Source: Paragonimus westermani (Eukaryota; Platyhelminthes; Trematoda; Plagiorchiida; Troglotrematidae). From it: a DNA stretch of 64,000 bases. The stretch spans positions 360,571 through 424,570 of the forward strand of contig QNGE01000116.1 in the NCBI GenBank assembly GCA_008508345.1, given 5' to 3'. The notes below the pieces were generated by a model that saw only the letters and a list, made by a program, of their open reading frames with translations, had not been told where the DNA came from and ran no database searches. Shown in pieces: positions 11,691 to 21,935 of the stretch; position 1 is the first letter of the stretch, and every line of letters begins with the position of its first letter. The translations under genes and the position numbers were made by a program.

Positions 11691-13493
11691 TGTCTCAGTA
11701 ATGTTATAAGTCGGCATCACAAAAATCTGATGAATAGTGAATTGTATTGCCGGAAGAAAAAAGCCTCAGATAGATTTTGATAGACTCCATGGGTATGTCA
11801 CAACACACTGATATCCATTTAATTTCCACTGGTATTCATTCGCTTTCTTACTCACAAAGATTACCTAACTTAAGTGATTTCTTCGTATACTCTTAACAAC
11901 TCAGAAGCGACCTCATTTTTTCTTCAACAGAAGGTTATTTTAACCGTCAACAGACGGCTGATGCTGGTTGTAGTGGCTTCTATAGAACGAGATTGACAAC
12001 CTCCGGAAAGCAGTTTTGACAGACAACAGTTACACTCCAGTGGATACACTGTGATATTCATTGTTCGTTCCATTTAGACACCAATCACCGTTCGTCTGAG
12101 AGTAGGCTAGAATCACAACCTTTTGCGCAGTAAGCTGTGAACAACACAGTGCCACGAGCAAGTTGTACTACTGAACTTTTCACTCAGTTTGAGTGATCCT
12201 TTCTTTTTCCGTTGTTTTGAAAATATACCGTTCAGTGTTCACCTGAACACATGCAGCTGTTTCTTTTGAGGAGGGGAGGATCGGACGCTGGGGTTATAGA
12301 CGAACGGACTCAGAGGGGGAATTCACGTTAGGACCTTTGTTGCGATCATCTCTGACATCTTAGAGCGATTTCAAGGTGAGACTTGATATCAACAAATTTG
12401 GTGGTTAACCAATTCTTGTTACACCGTGAAAGTTAAAATGAAAATTCTTAAACTGTGATCGTGTCTCTGTGAAATCTATCTTGTCAAATTTCAAACAACC
12501 ATACGATATCTTAACCTGCAGATTATTCATTTCTATGATAGATAAATTCATAACATTTGTTTCGATTCTGGGAACCTGTTTCTCTTTCAGAGCACAATCC
12601 AGACGATTCCCACGATCGCCCGTTTTGTGATCATCTAGTTCTTTTCGGGACATTGCAACAGATATATTCAGGCATACTCAAACCAGAAGAGCAGACAGCT
12701 TTTGGAATATGATAAAACGGTCTACGCCGTCTGGGTTTGTTTTTACTCTCTCACTCTCACTCTCATTCTCTCTACGTGAGTCCGATAAGAACGAATTAGA
12801 ATCCAGTAGTTAGGATGGCAACAAACCAAACTGTTTAGAGAACAGAGAGGTAAAACCATATCTTCCGGCTAACGAATTTGGACAGAGAAATCGGGAACAT
12901 TTCGTTGCACAACTCACTCCGGTATCACAGGAAGCTGTCAGTTGGCTCAGCATCAAGCTAGTCGGTCTTGAGTGCCGGTGCAGAGTTACGTCCTTCAAAC
13001 AAAGCAAAATCCTGACTCCTTCTCTCAGTTACAATACACTGAAAACTTGATAATCCTACTGCCCGGCAAAATCTTCGTCGTCGTGGTTATAGATAACGGC
13101 CGATTACATATAATGAATGTAGCCACTATTGGGTGACCCCACCAAGTTCCACCGGAGCAACTCACACTACAAAGCTGTCGAACTTGAACGTCGCGTTAAC
13201 AAGGAAATGCAAGCAATATTGAAAGTACACTCCAATGATAAATAAACAACAGTAGTAGTTGCACACACAGGAACAATTAATCCGCAGCTTACCCAAACTC
13301 TACCAGTTTGGTGTAACTCTGAGGCGAAAAATTGTTCGTCTTCTTCATCACAACACAAGTTGGCACAGTGAGTGAATCGATTTCTTCCGTCTGTAAAACA
13401 ACCAGTGGATTGTAACAACAAACATGTGTGTGTGGGCAAGTGAGTGGGATTCAATGACTGAGTGAGGCGGGTTGGAGGAATTAGTACTTTTAG
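11691..13493. other. No gene recognised; CT-rich tract at 12746-12773
   Basis: The only clear structure is a CTCTCA-type tract at 12746-12773. Frames of 82 and 95 codons at 12405-12653 and 13167-13454 (minus) show no known domain. Confidence 0.45.
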
Positions 13494-13801
13494 ACACGGG
13501 TTGTGAGAATAACAAGCGACCGGTTGGACGGGGTCACGATGAAGAGTGCGTCAGGGTCAGTAGAAGGGAATTTTGACCTCCAAAAATGTCCCACAGTCTT
13601 CGATCATTCGATACTGGTCGACCGGCCGACCTCAACTGAACCCTCAGAAAGCCTTTCGGATACACAAAGCAACAAAAATCGGCGTCTTCTCCGGTTCCCG
13701 GAGGCAGTGGAAATTAAAAATGGAAGTCACTCATCTCCGTACATGATGACTTGTTTGTCAACATTGGATTGTCTCAGTAACTATCGTGTATCGATAGATG
13801 T
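13494..13801 (+). CDS. Candidate internal coding exon, product unknown
   Basis: An open frame fills the space between a good acceptor ('agtacttttag' at 13483-13493) and a strong donor (GTGAGT from 13802). The frame opens exactly after the acceptor, because the TAG of the acceptor is itself the in-frame stop. The about 102 encoded residues are rich in Ser, Thr and Asp and look like a disordered, soluble segment. No domain is recognised. Codon content looks more gene-like than in neighbouring frames. It could be an exon of a host gene whose other exons are far away, or a chance frame. Confidence 0.35.
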
Positions 13802-14879
13802 GTGAGTGTGTGTGTGGCTATTGATTTTGTCGTTCGGCTTCAAAACGTCCATTGAACTCTGCTATATTAATCCGCAGATTCCACGGTGTACCTGATGAGA
13901 TGGAGTGAAATTTGCCTGAGAGGTATGTTATACAAGAAATTGTTCGTGAATTCTCTGTTTACAAAGGAAGGCATTTGATAATAACTCCGTCTGGGATCAA
14001 TAACTATAATTAATACCTACATATCAGTGAAATACAAAATTGCAGAGAATACGCTGGTGTATGCTGATTCAGAAATTGAGCTACTTTTCAACGGCAGAAC
14101 AGGAAAAAAATCAAATCAGACAGTCTACGCGTATGTGAAATGTGAGACCGATTTTGAACGATATTAAATCCATAATATACAGGAATCTTATATGGCCTAC
14201 CAGCAGTCAAACCACTACTCAACAAGTCTAGGGATTTCGATAATGTCAACTTGGAAAAATGTGTTAATTGTGAGATCACTGACTGAAAATAACAGGACAA
14301 TTAATCTGTCTCCTTTCGAAGCGGTCAACTAGTCTGAAAGTTACTCGTAGTCGGACGTGTTTGAGAGCTTGCTTATGGTAATTCAATCGAGCCTAATGTA
14401 CAGTTCTGACAACGCTACCAACAACGCTATCTAGCCAAATAGACGAAGAGAATGTTGTTCAGGAAAGCACATAGTGACGCTAAGTTTTGATCGATTATCA
14501 GCGGGATCCTTTGTAAGATTACATTCTGTTGGGTCACTACAACGTGTCGCGTACTCATTTACCCAATGGAGAAGGGTCAGGACAGGAATCTGAGTGGTAC
14601 TAAACAATTTCATTTTGTTGGGAAAACAGCACCTATTCATAGAGGAACTGTAATATGTAGGCCAGCCGCTTTCGCTCTGACTGTCCGTGGCACTTGTGGA
14701 CCGTGTTTGAGGCAATGTGGAGGCACCGGGAAACAGCGCTCTTCCGAATTAGGGGTTCCAACGAAAGTCTTGTAAAAGGAAATAATATGAACAAGCATGA
14801 GCCAAAGGCCCAGTAAGCCATGAACACGACGTACACAAACGCAAACTAAAACGGCACCGACAACACAGCAACAAGCCCC
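13802..14879. other. No recognisable gene
   Basis: Starts with a short TG-rich tract after the candidate donor. Frames at 14431-14888 overlap on both strands without recognisable content. Confidence 0.4.
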
Positions 14880-15180
14880 GTTACACAACTCAAATTCAAC
14901 GCGTGCGCACTCGTTGATTTCGATTGCGCGTTACAGAACAACCGCGTTTACGATTGCTATTAAGCGAGAGTGGTCCTCGCGTTTTGATCGACCAGTTTGT
15001 TGCTGTTTTTCCAAGCGCCTTGCATCTAGCACCTCGGTTGTTTGAAGCCCATACGTTCTCAGTAGCAGCTGATCGCCGTCTATGATTGGTTGACGCCAGT
15101 TTGTCCATAATTCCGTCCGTAGCAGCTTGCGCGCGAACGCTGATTGGCCGAACCTTCTCCAGTCAAGAAACCGTTCCAGT
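14880..15180 (+). promoter_or_regulatory. CpG-rich block with inverted CCAAT boxes
   Basis: CpG dinucleotides are much denser here (for example 'caacgcgtgcgcactcg' and 'agcttgcgcgcgaacgc') than in the AT-rich surroundings. Two GATTGG elements (inverted CCAAT) lie near 15084 and 15141, about 57 bp apart. This is a promoter-like composition, but no downstream first exon is evident. An LTR or other repeat promoter is equally possible. Strand is a guess. Confidence 0.3.
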
Positions 15181-15289
15181 CCAGACTCATTACACTAGGT
15201 ATCAACAATGACAAGAACATCACTGGTGGGTGGTAAGTGGGTTTGACCTATACAGGTAAAATACCTCTCACAACTAACCGCAGCCGTCA

Positions 15290-15395
15290 CATTTCCACCA
15301 ACATTTCGGTCAGCCCCATTTGAAAAGAAGCATTAGACTCGAGTTTCGCTCCTGCTAGAGCATTACAGATGGCTGATGAGTAGTCCGGGATTTGG
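15290..15395 (-). repeat. SINE body fragment
   Basis: 'aagcattagactcgagtttc' and 'gatgagtagtccgggatttg' match the SINE body and the B-box side in minus orientation, with part of the middle missing. It abuts the fuller copy at 15408. Confidence 0.55.
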
Positions 15396-15407
15396 TTTAT
15401 TTTCAAG

Positions 15408-15640
15408 TTGACCATTACTCACATTTGATCGCAGCGTTCGCGTTCACATAGACTTTCCAGCCAGCCTCTTTCGAAAAGAAACACTAGGCTCGAGTTTCGC
15501 TCTCATTAGAGCTCATCAGTAGTGCATATCCTTGCCACGGCCGGGATTTGAACTCCGGCCATTCCAATCATGAGGCAACCATGTTAACCACTGCGCCATT
15601 GTCCTCACATTAGGCACGACCGAATTACAGATGGGTTCTA
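15408..15640 (-). repeat. tRNA-derived SINE, well preserved
   Basis: Minus orientation. The tRNA-like head, read on the minus strand, carries an A-box-like TGGCGCAGTGGTTAAC and the B box GGAGTTCAAATCC, which fits the Pol III consensus. The body and the 3' end 'gagtaatggtcaacttgaaa' follow. One of the three best copies in the window. Confidence 0.85.
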
Positions 15641-15914
15641 ACTAAATCGAAACTTCACTAGGATGCTTCTTTCCTAATAAAGCCCACCGAAATATCAGTG
15701 GAAATACAGCATGATTATTCCCGTCGCCGACAATGGATGTAGAACAGATGTTTATCGTGGTGGTGGAATTTGGCTTGGCAGCTAAAACGCAGCGCGAACT
15801 CATTAATACAAAACGACCAACTGAAAAGCATATTTGACGACTTTGACATCAATGTGGATGTTAAATGTGGCGAAATAACACCTCGATAATTGAAATATAT
15901 CGCAAATAAATCTT

Positions 15915-16090
15915 TTCCCGTGATAAATTTGAAAAGCGAAGTCAAAATGCACGATTTGTGCATTGACAAATTTCGCTGCGTCCTTACGAGTACTTACTAC
16001 AGGCTGGTAAATGTTATCAAGTCAGAGGCAAACCGCAATGGAAATCACAATAGAAGGATGGAAAGACTGGCTGTATACCATGAAGCCCAC
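15915..16090 (+). repeat. Unclassified repeat family, copy 1
   Basis: DNA and one translated frame match 19005-19195 in inverted orientation: SEVKMHDLCIDKFRCVL here against SEV..MLHDLFHDRFQCIF there, followed by a shared V.FIKSE / VNVIKSE. The similarity extends over roughly 55 residues. No known domain is recognised. Confidence 0.6.
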
Positions 16091-16860
16091 ATCCAGAAAC
16101 ACTAAACACTGGATGAACTCTCTTTGGTATGTTGAATTAAGTTTGAGAACTTTTGTCATCTTATCGGCTTGATAAATCGCTCAAACACAGTTTGACCGAA
16201 TCTACAATTCTTAAGAACTCATCGAAGTGAATTATGAATCTCTGGTCGACTCAGCTAGACAATGTACAAATCAAGCCATTGTCATGTGGACTGGAATCTT
16301 GTGTACTTTTAGTAAAGATGAATGCTATAGAAACACAGGTCCAGTTCGAGTACTTGTTTGAGCAGCTTTCTGATTTGGAAAAGAGTTCAGATTAAAACAA
16401 ATGTTGCCTGAAAAACAAGTTCGTAAATACAGAATACGAGCTTTGACCTAGGCCAAGTAGACAGGAGAGGTTACTTAACAAGCAGCATATAGGGACACTA
16501 GTAACGTCACAGTCGAATGAACCACTGTTACTGTTGAACCGGAAAAATGCACTGGAGTGATGGTTTTGTGGCGTACGGAATGATCAATCCAAAACTCTGT
16601 TCGAACGAAAACAAGAGAACCCTATCGACATAGAAATTACAGATACCTCATGGAGGTCAGTTTGTCACTGGGGCTACATTTCGATCCATAAAAGAAGCAG
16701 GAGGCGTAACGCCTTAAATTTACGGTTTTCCGAATACGCACAAATTTAACGTCCCTCTGAGACCAATTCTATTCATGATAAAATCGCTATATTACATGCT
16801 GGCCAGATGGTTGACAGCACTCCTGAAATTAGTTCGTGAGTCGTTTGCCAAATATAGCAC
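16091..16860. other. No recognisable gene
   Basis: Probably includes degraded upstream sequence of the PLE that follows, but no RT motif is readable before about 16900. Confidence 0.35.
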
Positions 16861-17945
16861 ATGAGTCAATTTCGAAGTAGTCAACTTATTGGACGCCATA
16901 AGTACAAGACAGAAATATCCTGCTCCCATAAATACGGAGTTTCTGTTCACAGACGTTCCACCACGCGAAACAACTCTTTGAAGAACGTGACAACTGACAG
17001 TTTGCTCACTAGCGAACTAGAACGCCTCTTGTATCCGTCCGCCTTGAATGTTAGCTTCCTGTCTCAAAACGAAGCCTACAGAGAAACAGACGAAGTAGCT
17101 GTGGCTGATGTTTTTGTCTCTCATTTTGAAAGTCCAGCCTCCAGAGTTCTCAGTGAATCCCCACCTTGCAGGAGATACGTGGACGGCCTACTGGTTACTG
17201 CGAGCAAGCGACAGCAACTACTGAAGGTATTAGGCGTGATGAACACTCTACACAGCAATATCCACATGACACTGAGTGAAGAACACACCAATTTGCCATC
17301 ATTTCTTGATATCCTCACGGTTAGAAGGTATGCTTGAACGGCTCGGTGGCCACTGTTTCGTAAGGACATGTGAAATGGTCAGTGCTTGCGCTTCAACAGT
17401 TTCTTGCTGGTCCGTTAAAAATACGCTCTTGCCCGAACACTTCTTGGGCGGGCTAGACGCATCTGTTCAACGTAAATATTGGAGGTTAAACTGACTAATC
17501 TACAGGATGCGCCAAATGAAAACGGCTATCCCTCTGGATTTGTTAATAAATTTAGCCAACCAGTTCGAAAGGAACAAGTGAAGCCAGGTGTCCCCAGAAA
17601 GTTACTGGTTCCGAATTTACCTTTTAAAGGGAATTATTTGATCTTACTACTATAAAATCGTCTTCAGACAGCCGTCAAACACTGCTCAGTCGGTCATATT
17701 TTACAGAACCGTTAGCAACCCAACACCCGCAGTCAAACAGCCAGTAACTTCGCCCGCCAAATCTCACGTCATCTACCAATAGCGATATGGGCGTGGAGTC
17801 ACCTACACTGACAGGACCGAGTACTAGTTACAGACCAGAATAACTGAACATATGCCGAGTTGGGCCAAACGCCAGATTACGCAACCGATCGTTACTACGC
17901 CAACCGCCGCCACCACTACCATCCAAGCTATTTCCCGATACTTGT
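16861..17945 (+). pseudogene. Penelope-like element, RT to GIY-YIG, broken
   Basis: Reads from within the reverse transcriptase to the endonuclease across several frames. A 158-codon frame holds RRYVDGLLVTA (the YxDD catalytic box with its second Asp changed to Gly), then VMNTLHSNIHMTL and LPSFLDIL, which are typical PLE RT blocks. After 17337 another frame reads ARTLLGRARRICST and ENGYPSGFVNK, with stops. At 17805-17945 the GIY-YIG part reads TDRTE...ITEHMPSWAKRQIT, where the usual YIGRT is damaged. A deletion between YRETDEVAV and ADVFVSHFE removes the region around motif B. The copy stops at the inverted repeat that starts at 17951. Confidence 0.8.
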
Positions 17946-17950
17946 TATTG

Positions 17951-18096
17951 TGTAGCGAGAAGGCGTCCAATAAAGCACAATCTTTATTGTCCAAATCGCT
18001 AGTCACATGCAACGCGCTCTCTCTCGTTTGTGAGTCGTAATTCCCACCCGCAGCACCCCCCGGTTTCCGTTCACACGTCGTGTGCACTTCTAACCG
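17951..18096 (+). repeat. Inverted repeat, left arm (146 bp)
   Basis: Near-perfect reverse complement of 18724-18869, with about four mismatches, for example 'gtgagtcgtaatt' against 'atgagtcgcaatt'. It starts at 'tgtagcgagaagg', right after the PLE. Confidence 0.95.
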
Positions 18097-18127
18097 GTTT
18101 ACGTGTGTGACCGGTGCCTTCTATCGG

Positions 18128-18723
18128 NNNNNNNNNNNNNNNNNNNNNNNNNNNNNNNNNNNNNNNNNNNNNNNNNNNNNNNNNNNNNNNNNNNNNNNNN
18201 NNNNNNNNNNNNNNNNNNNNNNNNNNNNNNNNNNNNNNNNNNNNNNNNNNNNNNNNNNNNNNNNNNNNNNNNNNNNNNNNNNNNNNNNNNNNNNNNNNNN
18301 NNNNNNNNNNNNNNNNNNNNNNNNNNNNNNNNNNNNNNNNNNNNNNNNNNNNNNNNNNNNNNNNNNNNNNNNNNNNNNNNNNNNNNNNNNNNNNNNNNNN
18401 NNNNNNNNNNNNNNNNNNNNNNNNNNNNNNNNNNNNNNNNNNNNNNNNNNNNNNNNNNNNNNNNNNNNNNNNNNNNNNNNNNNNNNNNNNNNNNNNNNNN
18501 NNNNNNNNNNNNNNNNNNNNNNNNNNNNNNNNNNNNNNNNNNNNNNNNNNNNNNNNNNNNNNNNNNNNNNNNNNNNNNNNNNNNNNNNNNNNNNNNNNNN
18601 NNNNNNNNNNNNNNNNNNNNNNNNNNNNNNNNNNNNNNNNNNNNNNNNNNNNNNNNNNNNNNNNNNNNNNNNNNNNNNNNNNNNNNNNNNNNNNNNNNNN
18701 NNNNNNNNNNNNNNNNNNNNNNN
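18128..18723. other. Assembly gap (596 N)
   Basis: An unbroken run of N. Long open frames that cross it are artefacts of the undetermined bases. Confidence 1.
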
Positions 18724-18869
18724 CGGTTAGAAGTGCACACGACGTGTGAACGGAAACCGGGGGGTGCTGCGGGTTGGAATTGCGACTCATAAACGAGAGA
18801 GCGCGCGTTGCATGTGACTAGCGATTTGGACAATAAAGATTGTGCTTTATTGGACGCCTTCTCGCTACA
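18724..18869 (-). repeat. Inverted repeat, right arm (146 bp)
   Basis: Partner of 17951-18096. The arms differ at a few sites, so this is not simply the same read placed twice in opposite directions. Confidence 0.95.
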
Positions 18870-19004
18870 ATTGACGCACCATCAACCGACATCATCAACC
18901 CGATCACCAGCCCGCGCCTACTTCAGTACGCCAAGGAGGTTGCCATCATAAGGAACAGGCCCGTTCTGTGCACTCTAAGGCGACTATTCGTTACCGTCTC
19001 ACTA

Positions 19005-19195
19005 CCTTGACAATGGTAGGGTTTATGCACCAAAAGACGATTAACAATTCGTTATAATCTGCTTTGCAGTTTGGTTCTGATTTGATAAAACTTACTTGTC
19101 TGTAGCAAATAATTGTAAAGATGCACTGAAACCTGTCATGAAACAAGTCATGCAACATGGCGCTTCTGACTTCACTTTCCAAATATATTGGTTAG
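19005..19195 (-). repeat. Unclassified repeat family, copy 2
   Basis: Minus-strand relative of 15915-16090. After FIKSEPNCKA the two copies lose similarity. On the minus strand 'acaagtaagttt' could be a splice donor, so an ancient gene duplicate is an alternative to a transposon. Confidence 0.6.
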
Positions 19196-19934
19196 TTCTA
19201 CAACATAAATTTTGCACTCCAATGCATAATGCATTGTAGCTGTGGTTAAACGAATTACAAGAAACTGGGTGAACATCAACAAAACCAAAGTGACAACGAA
19301 AGACTTCTTAAATAGAGCTGAATTTTAACACTGATACTAATCTGAAATAGCACTGAGGTTCACATACTACACGAGTACAAACACCGTGTGTGCATTTTCA
19401 GGATAGTGTAGTTTCACCGCGCTTTGGATTGAGGTGAATGTTTCACTGGTTTTGATTTACTTCAGTCTACCCACTCGAAGTGATGTGCACCTGACATCCG
19501 AAACATGAACTCAGCCAGCTCACAGCAGTTTCGGATACACATGACTGAGTGGATCACCGGATGTATGAAGCTAAGAAATGCTTTCAACCCCACGCTGTAA
19601 TGTTATGTGGGGATTCCAAGTGGGAAGAGAAGTTTGCGTTTCTCGAACAAAACCATTTTGTACGATAGTTCGTTTGCAACTAAAAGTTTAAGCAACACCA
19701 CTGATGATTGCCAGCAGAGTTGTGAACTGGAACATACTTAAGAGGCCACGTGACTGCACTCTTTATTTGGCCTTGTGGCGTGCTTACGGCTTCGTGACGG
19801 AACATAACGAAATGTACTTCGCTGTAGTTGGGTACTTGTGATTCTTTGACTGACCTAGTTCTATTGTCTGGTGAAGAGGCCACTACACCATTGTAGTAAT
19901 CGAACTTGTTGAACTGATGCCAAGTCATCAGAGC

Positions 19935-19993
19935 AGAAAGAAGACATATATTGCGATATGTCAACATTTCATTTACTCTCATCAGTCGCAAAC
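19935..19993 (-). ncRNA. Hammerhead ribozyme-like motif at PLE 3' end
   Basis: On the minus strand the core reads CTGATGA, then GAGTAAAT, then GAAA, and a GTC cleavage-type triplet about 25 nt later (C at 19943). All core bases are intact. Stem III (starting ATGT and closing at the triplet) is weak, and stem I is only two or three pairs. The motif sits about 50-100 bp downstream of the GIY-YIG frame at 20042-20510. Confidence 0.55.
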
Positions 19994-20041
19994 GTAAAAC
20001 ATGCCAGTTATATACATCGAATAGTTAACGACAAACAGGGA

Positions 20042-20510
20042 CTAGACACACATACAAGCACACCACTTATTATGTAACCATGACCATGGCAACCCGACTG
20101 ATTGTTTCAGCCACTTCTGTGCACATAACGTCGGTTGGTAAGTTCGAATGAGCATCGCTTCGCAGGAAGCTAGTAACTTCGGATTTCGGTTGCGCAACCG
20201 TATCTTGAATGAGTTTAATGGGTCAACTTGATGACCTGTTGTCATGACGTGTTTAGTAATCGATGACGTTGGATTTCGAGTAGTCAATGCACCAAGTTGG
20301 GGCTGGTGCGTTATCTGATGTTTCAACCACTTCGGGATGTGTTCGGCGACTCGCTGTGCTAGTTGTCGGTCTGTTCTGCCTACGTAAACGTCACTGCAAC
20401 TGCAAGTGAACTGGTACACAACATGGGAGACAGAACAGTTTGACAAACTACTTTTGCGTTTGCGGCGAACTGGTCCACTAGTGGTATGAAATAAGCGCAA
20501 CTTGGGGTGG
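20042..20510 (-). pseudogene. PLE GIY-YIG endonuclease, 152 codons
   Basis: The best preserved endonuclease of this PLE family here. VVYQFTCSCSDVYVGRTDRQ holds the two halves of the GIY-YIG signature (VYQF and VYVGRT), followed by RVAEHIPKWL, then SSITKHVMTTGHQVD and IRLRNRNPKLLASCEAMLIR. The conserved Arg of GRTD and the Glu of AEH (or EAML) are candidate catalytic residues. The domain nicks DNA to start target-primed reverse transcription. No stop interrupts it, but the RT part is absent, so it is a 5'-truncated copy. It faces away from the plus copy at 20540. Confidence 0.8.
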
Positions 20511-20539
20511 TCAATATCTGCAGTTTTCCAGTGTTGCTC

Positions 20540-20705
20540 CTATTGCATACAAACGAAGTTTAGTTGAGACACTGTTTCATAGAGCCAAACGTATTTGTAC
20601 CTCGGACACTGAAGACAGAACAGGAGTTGTTGAGGCGAACTTTACTAGCAAATATCCCGACAAATTCATTGATGCACATAATACGGTGAAAAAGAGCAGA
20701 GAGCT
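20540..20705 (+). pseudogene. PLE RT C-terminal fragment
   Basis: The plus frame reads AYKRSLVETLFHRAKRICTSD, then YPDKFIDAHNTVKKS, matching the segment just after the RT palm in PLEs ('NGYPDKFI'). It lies 30 bp from the start of the oppositely oriented copy at 20042-20510 and then loses similarity. Confidence 0.65.
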
Positions 20706-21115
20706 CGCCTGTTTGACAGATTTCGGACCAATAAAAGCGAAGTTATCGCGACTTTCTTCGTTAGCTATAATCGTGTCGTTCCAGCCGATGGATACGTGTT
20801 TATGACGTGTTATCATCCGCGAACTGCTGGCGCACAACCTGTGATTACCCCCAACTATTTTCATCGTCAATGCGATTAATCCAGAGACAACAAGATGTTT
20901 CTTACGTAGGTATTTTCCTTCTTATGTAGGAGAATATTTTATCTTTCGAAATCTCATCATTGTCAGTATGACACAATAGGCCATTTAGCCATTCGGAAGT
21001 CGTTAATACATACGTAGACTTATGTAAGTTATTTTGACTTCATCAAGACCACTTTTAACGTCCTAAAACAATGTAGACCTTTGAAACACTGAGTTCCCTT
21101 TATCCAGTTCTTCAG

Positions 21116-21172
21116 GACAGCAAGACATTGCGAGATGCAAGTATTTCGTTTATTCTCATCAGTCGGTTACAT
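21116..21172 (-). ncRNA. Hammerhead ribozyme-like motif at PLE 3' end
   Basis: On minus: CTGATGA, GAATAAAC, GAAA, then a stem-III hairpin in which TTGC and GCAA enclose ATCTC, closing at TGTC (cleavage-site C at 21124). Core bases are intact, with one bulged C in stem III. Stem I is short (three pairs). The inverted copy is at 21872-21932. Confidence 0.6.
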
Positions 21173-21700
21173 AAAACCTTCGGTTATATAGGTTAAGCGC
21201 TTAGCATCAACACAATGAAATGAACAAACTTCATATAGTTGCAATCAAGATTCATTGTCACGGCAACGAAATTGATTGCGTCAGCAATTTTTGTCAACGG
21301 AGGGCCGGTGCATGACGCTCGATCAACATTGCCTCGGAGAACGCCAACAATATGGGGTTACGATTGCGCATTAGGAGCGTGAACGAAGTGGTGGGGTCAA
21401 CCACATTACATGCTGCGATTTTTTTCGCGATCGAAGACGCCGGATTTCTGTTCTGTTATTGATATGCTGATCGGACCTGGGTCATTGTTTGCACTAGCCA
21501 CTTGGAACTGTGCTCCGCCTTCCTCTGTCGTAAATTTCGGTCCGTTCTGCCAATGTATGAATCACCGCAACTGCAGCTGAACTGGTAGATAACGTGAGAG
21601 ACAGAGTTTTCCGAGAAAGAACAACCGGGGCAGTGGGGACTCATCTTGTGGGTGGAGAGCAACAAGCGCAATTCTGCCGCGGGATATGTGCGATCAATAG
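21173..21700 (-). pseudogene. PLE GIY-YIG endonuclease and 3' region
   Basis: The 115-codon frame (21456-21803) contains AELRLLLSTHKMSPHCP, SHVIYQFSCSCGDSYIGRTDRNLRQ and KAEHSSKWL, i.e. the linker and GIY-YIG signature. Below 21456 the C-terminal half is frameshifted and reaches the 3' untranslated part and ribozyme motif. The N-terminal part of the same frame is read from the opposite arm and is not PLE protein. Confidence 0.7.
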
Positions 21701-21730
21701 CAGATTTCATCTTTCGACTTAAACCACCTC

Positions 21731-21935
21731 GCTCTGGCCCTTTGTTGACAAAAATTGCTGACGCAATTAATTTCGTTACCGTGGCAGTGAATCCTGATTG
21801 CAAATATATGAAGTTCGTTCATTTCATTGTTTTGACGTTACGCGTTTACACTATATACCCGAATGTTCTATGTAACCGACTGATGAGAATAAACGAAATG
21901 TTTGCATCTCGCAATGTATGTCTTCTTGCTGTCCT
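21731..21935 (+). repeat. PLE 3' end, inverted copy
   Basis: Reverse complement of about 21116-21314, roughly 90% identical in the best part (shared 'acaaaaattgctgacgcaat'). Together the two form a 200-bp inverted repeat with a spacer of about 415 bp. Confidence 0.85.
21872..21932 (+). ncRNA. Hammerhead ribozyme-like motif
   Basis: CTGATGA begins at 21880, then GAATAAAC, GAAA and an imperfect stem III (TTTGC/GCAAT around ATCTC) ending in GTC (C at 21922). The core is intact; helix I is weak. Confidence 0.55.

Noticed and set aside
18071..18833. Four open frames of 211-244 codons
   Set aside because: They consist almost entirely of undetermined residues from the N gap.
20577..20870. 97-codon minus frame
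   Set aside because: Its upper-coordinate part is antisense to the plus-strand PLE RT fragment at 20540-20705 or unrecognised; the frame itself has no motif.
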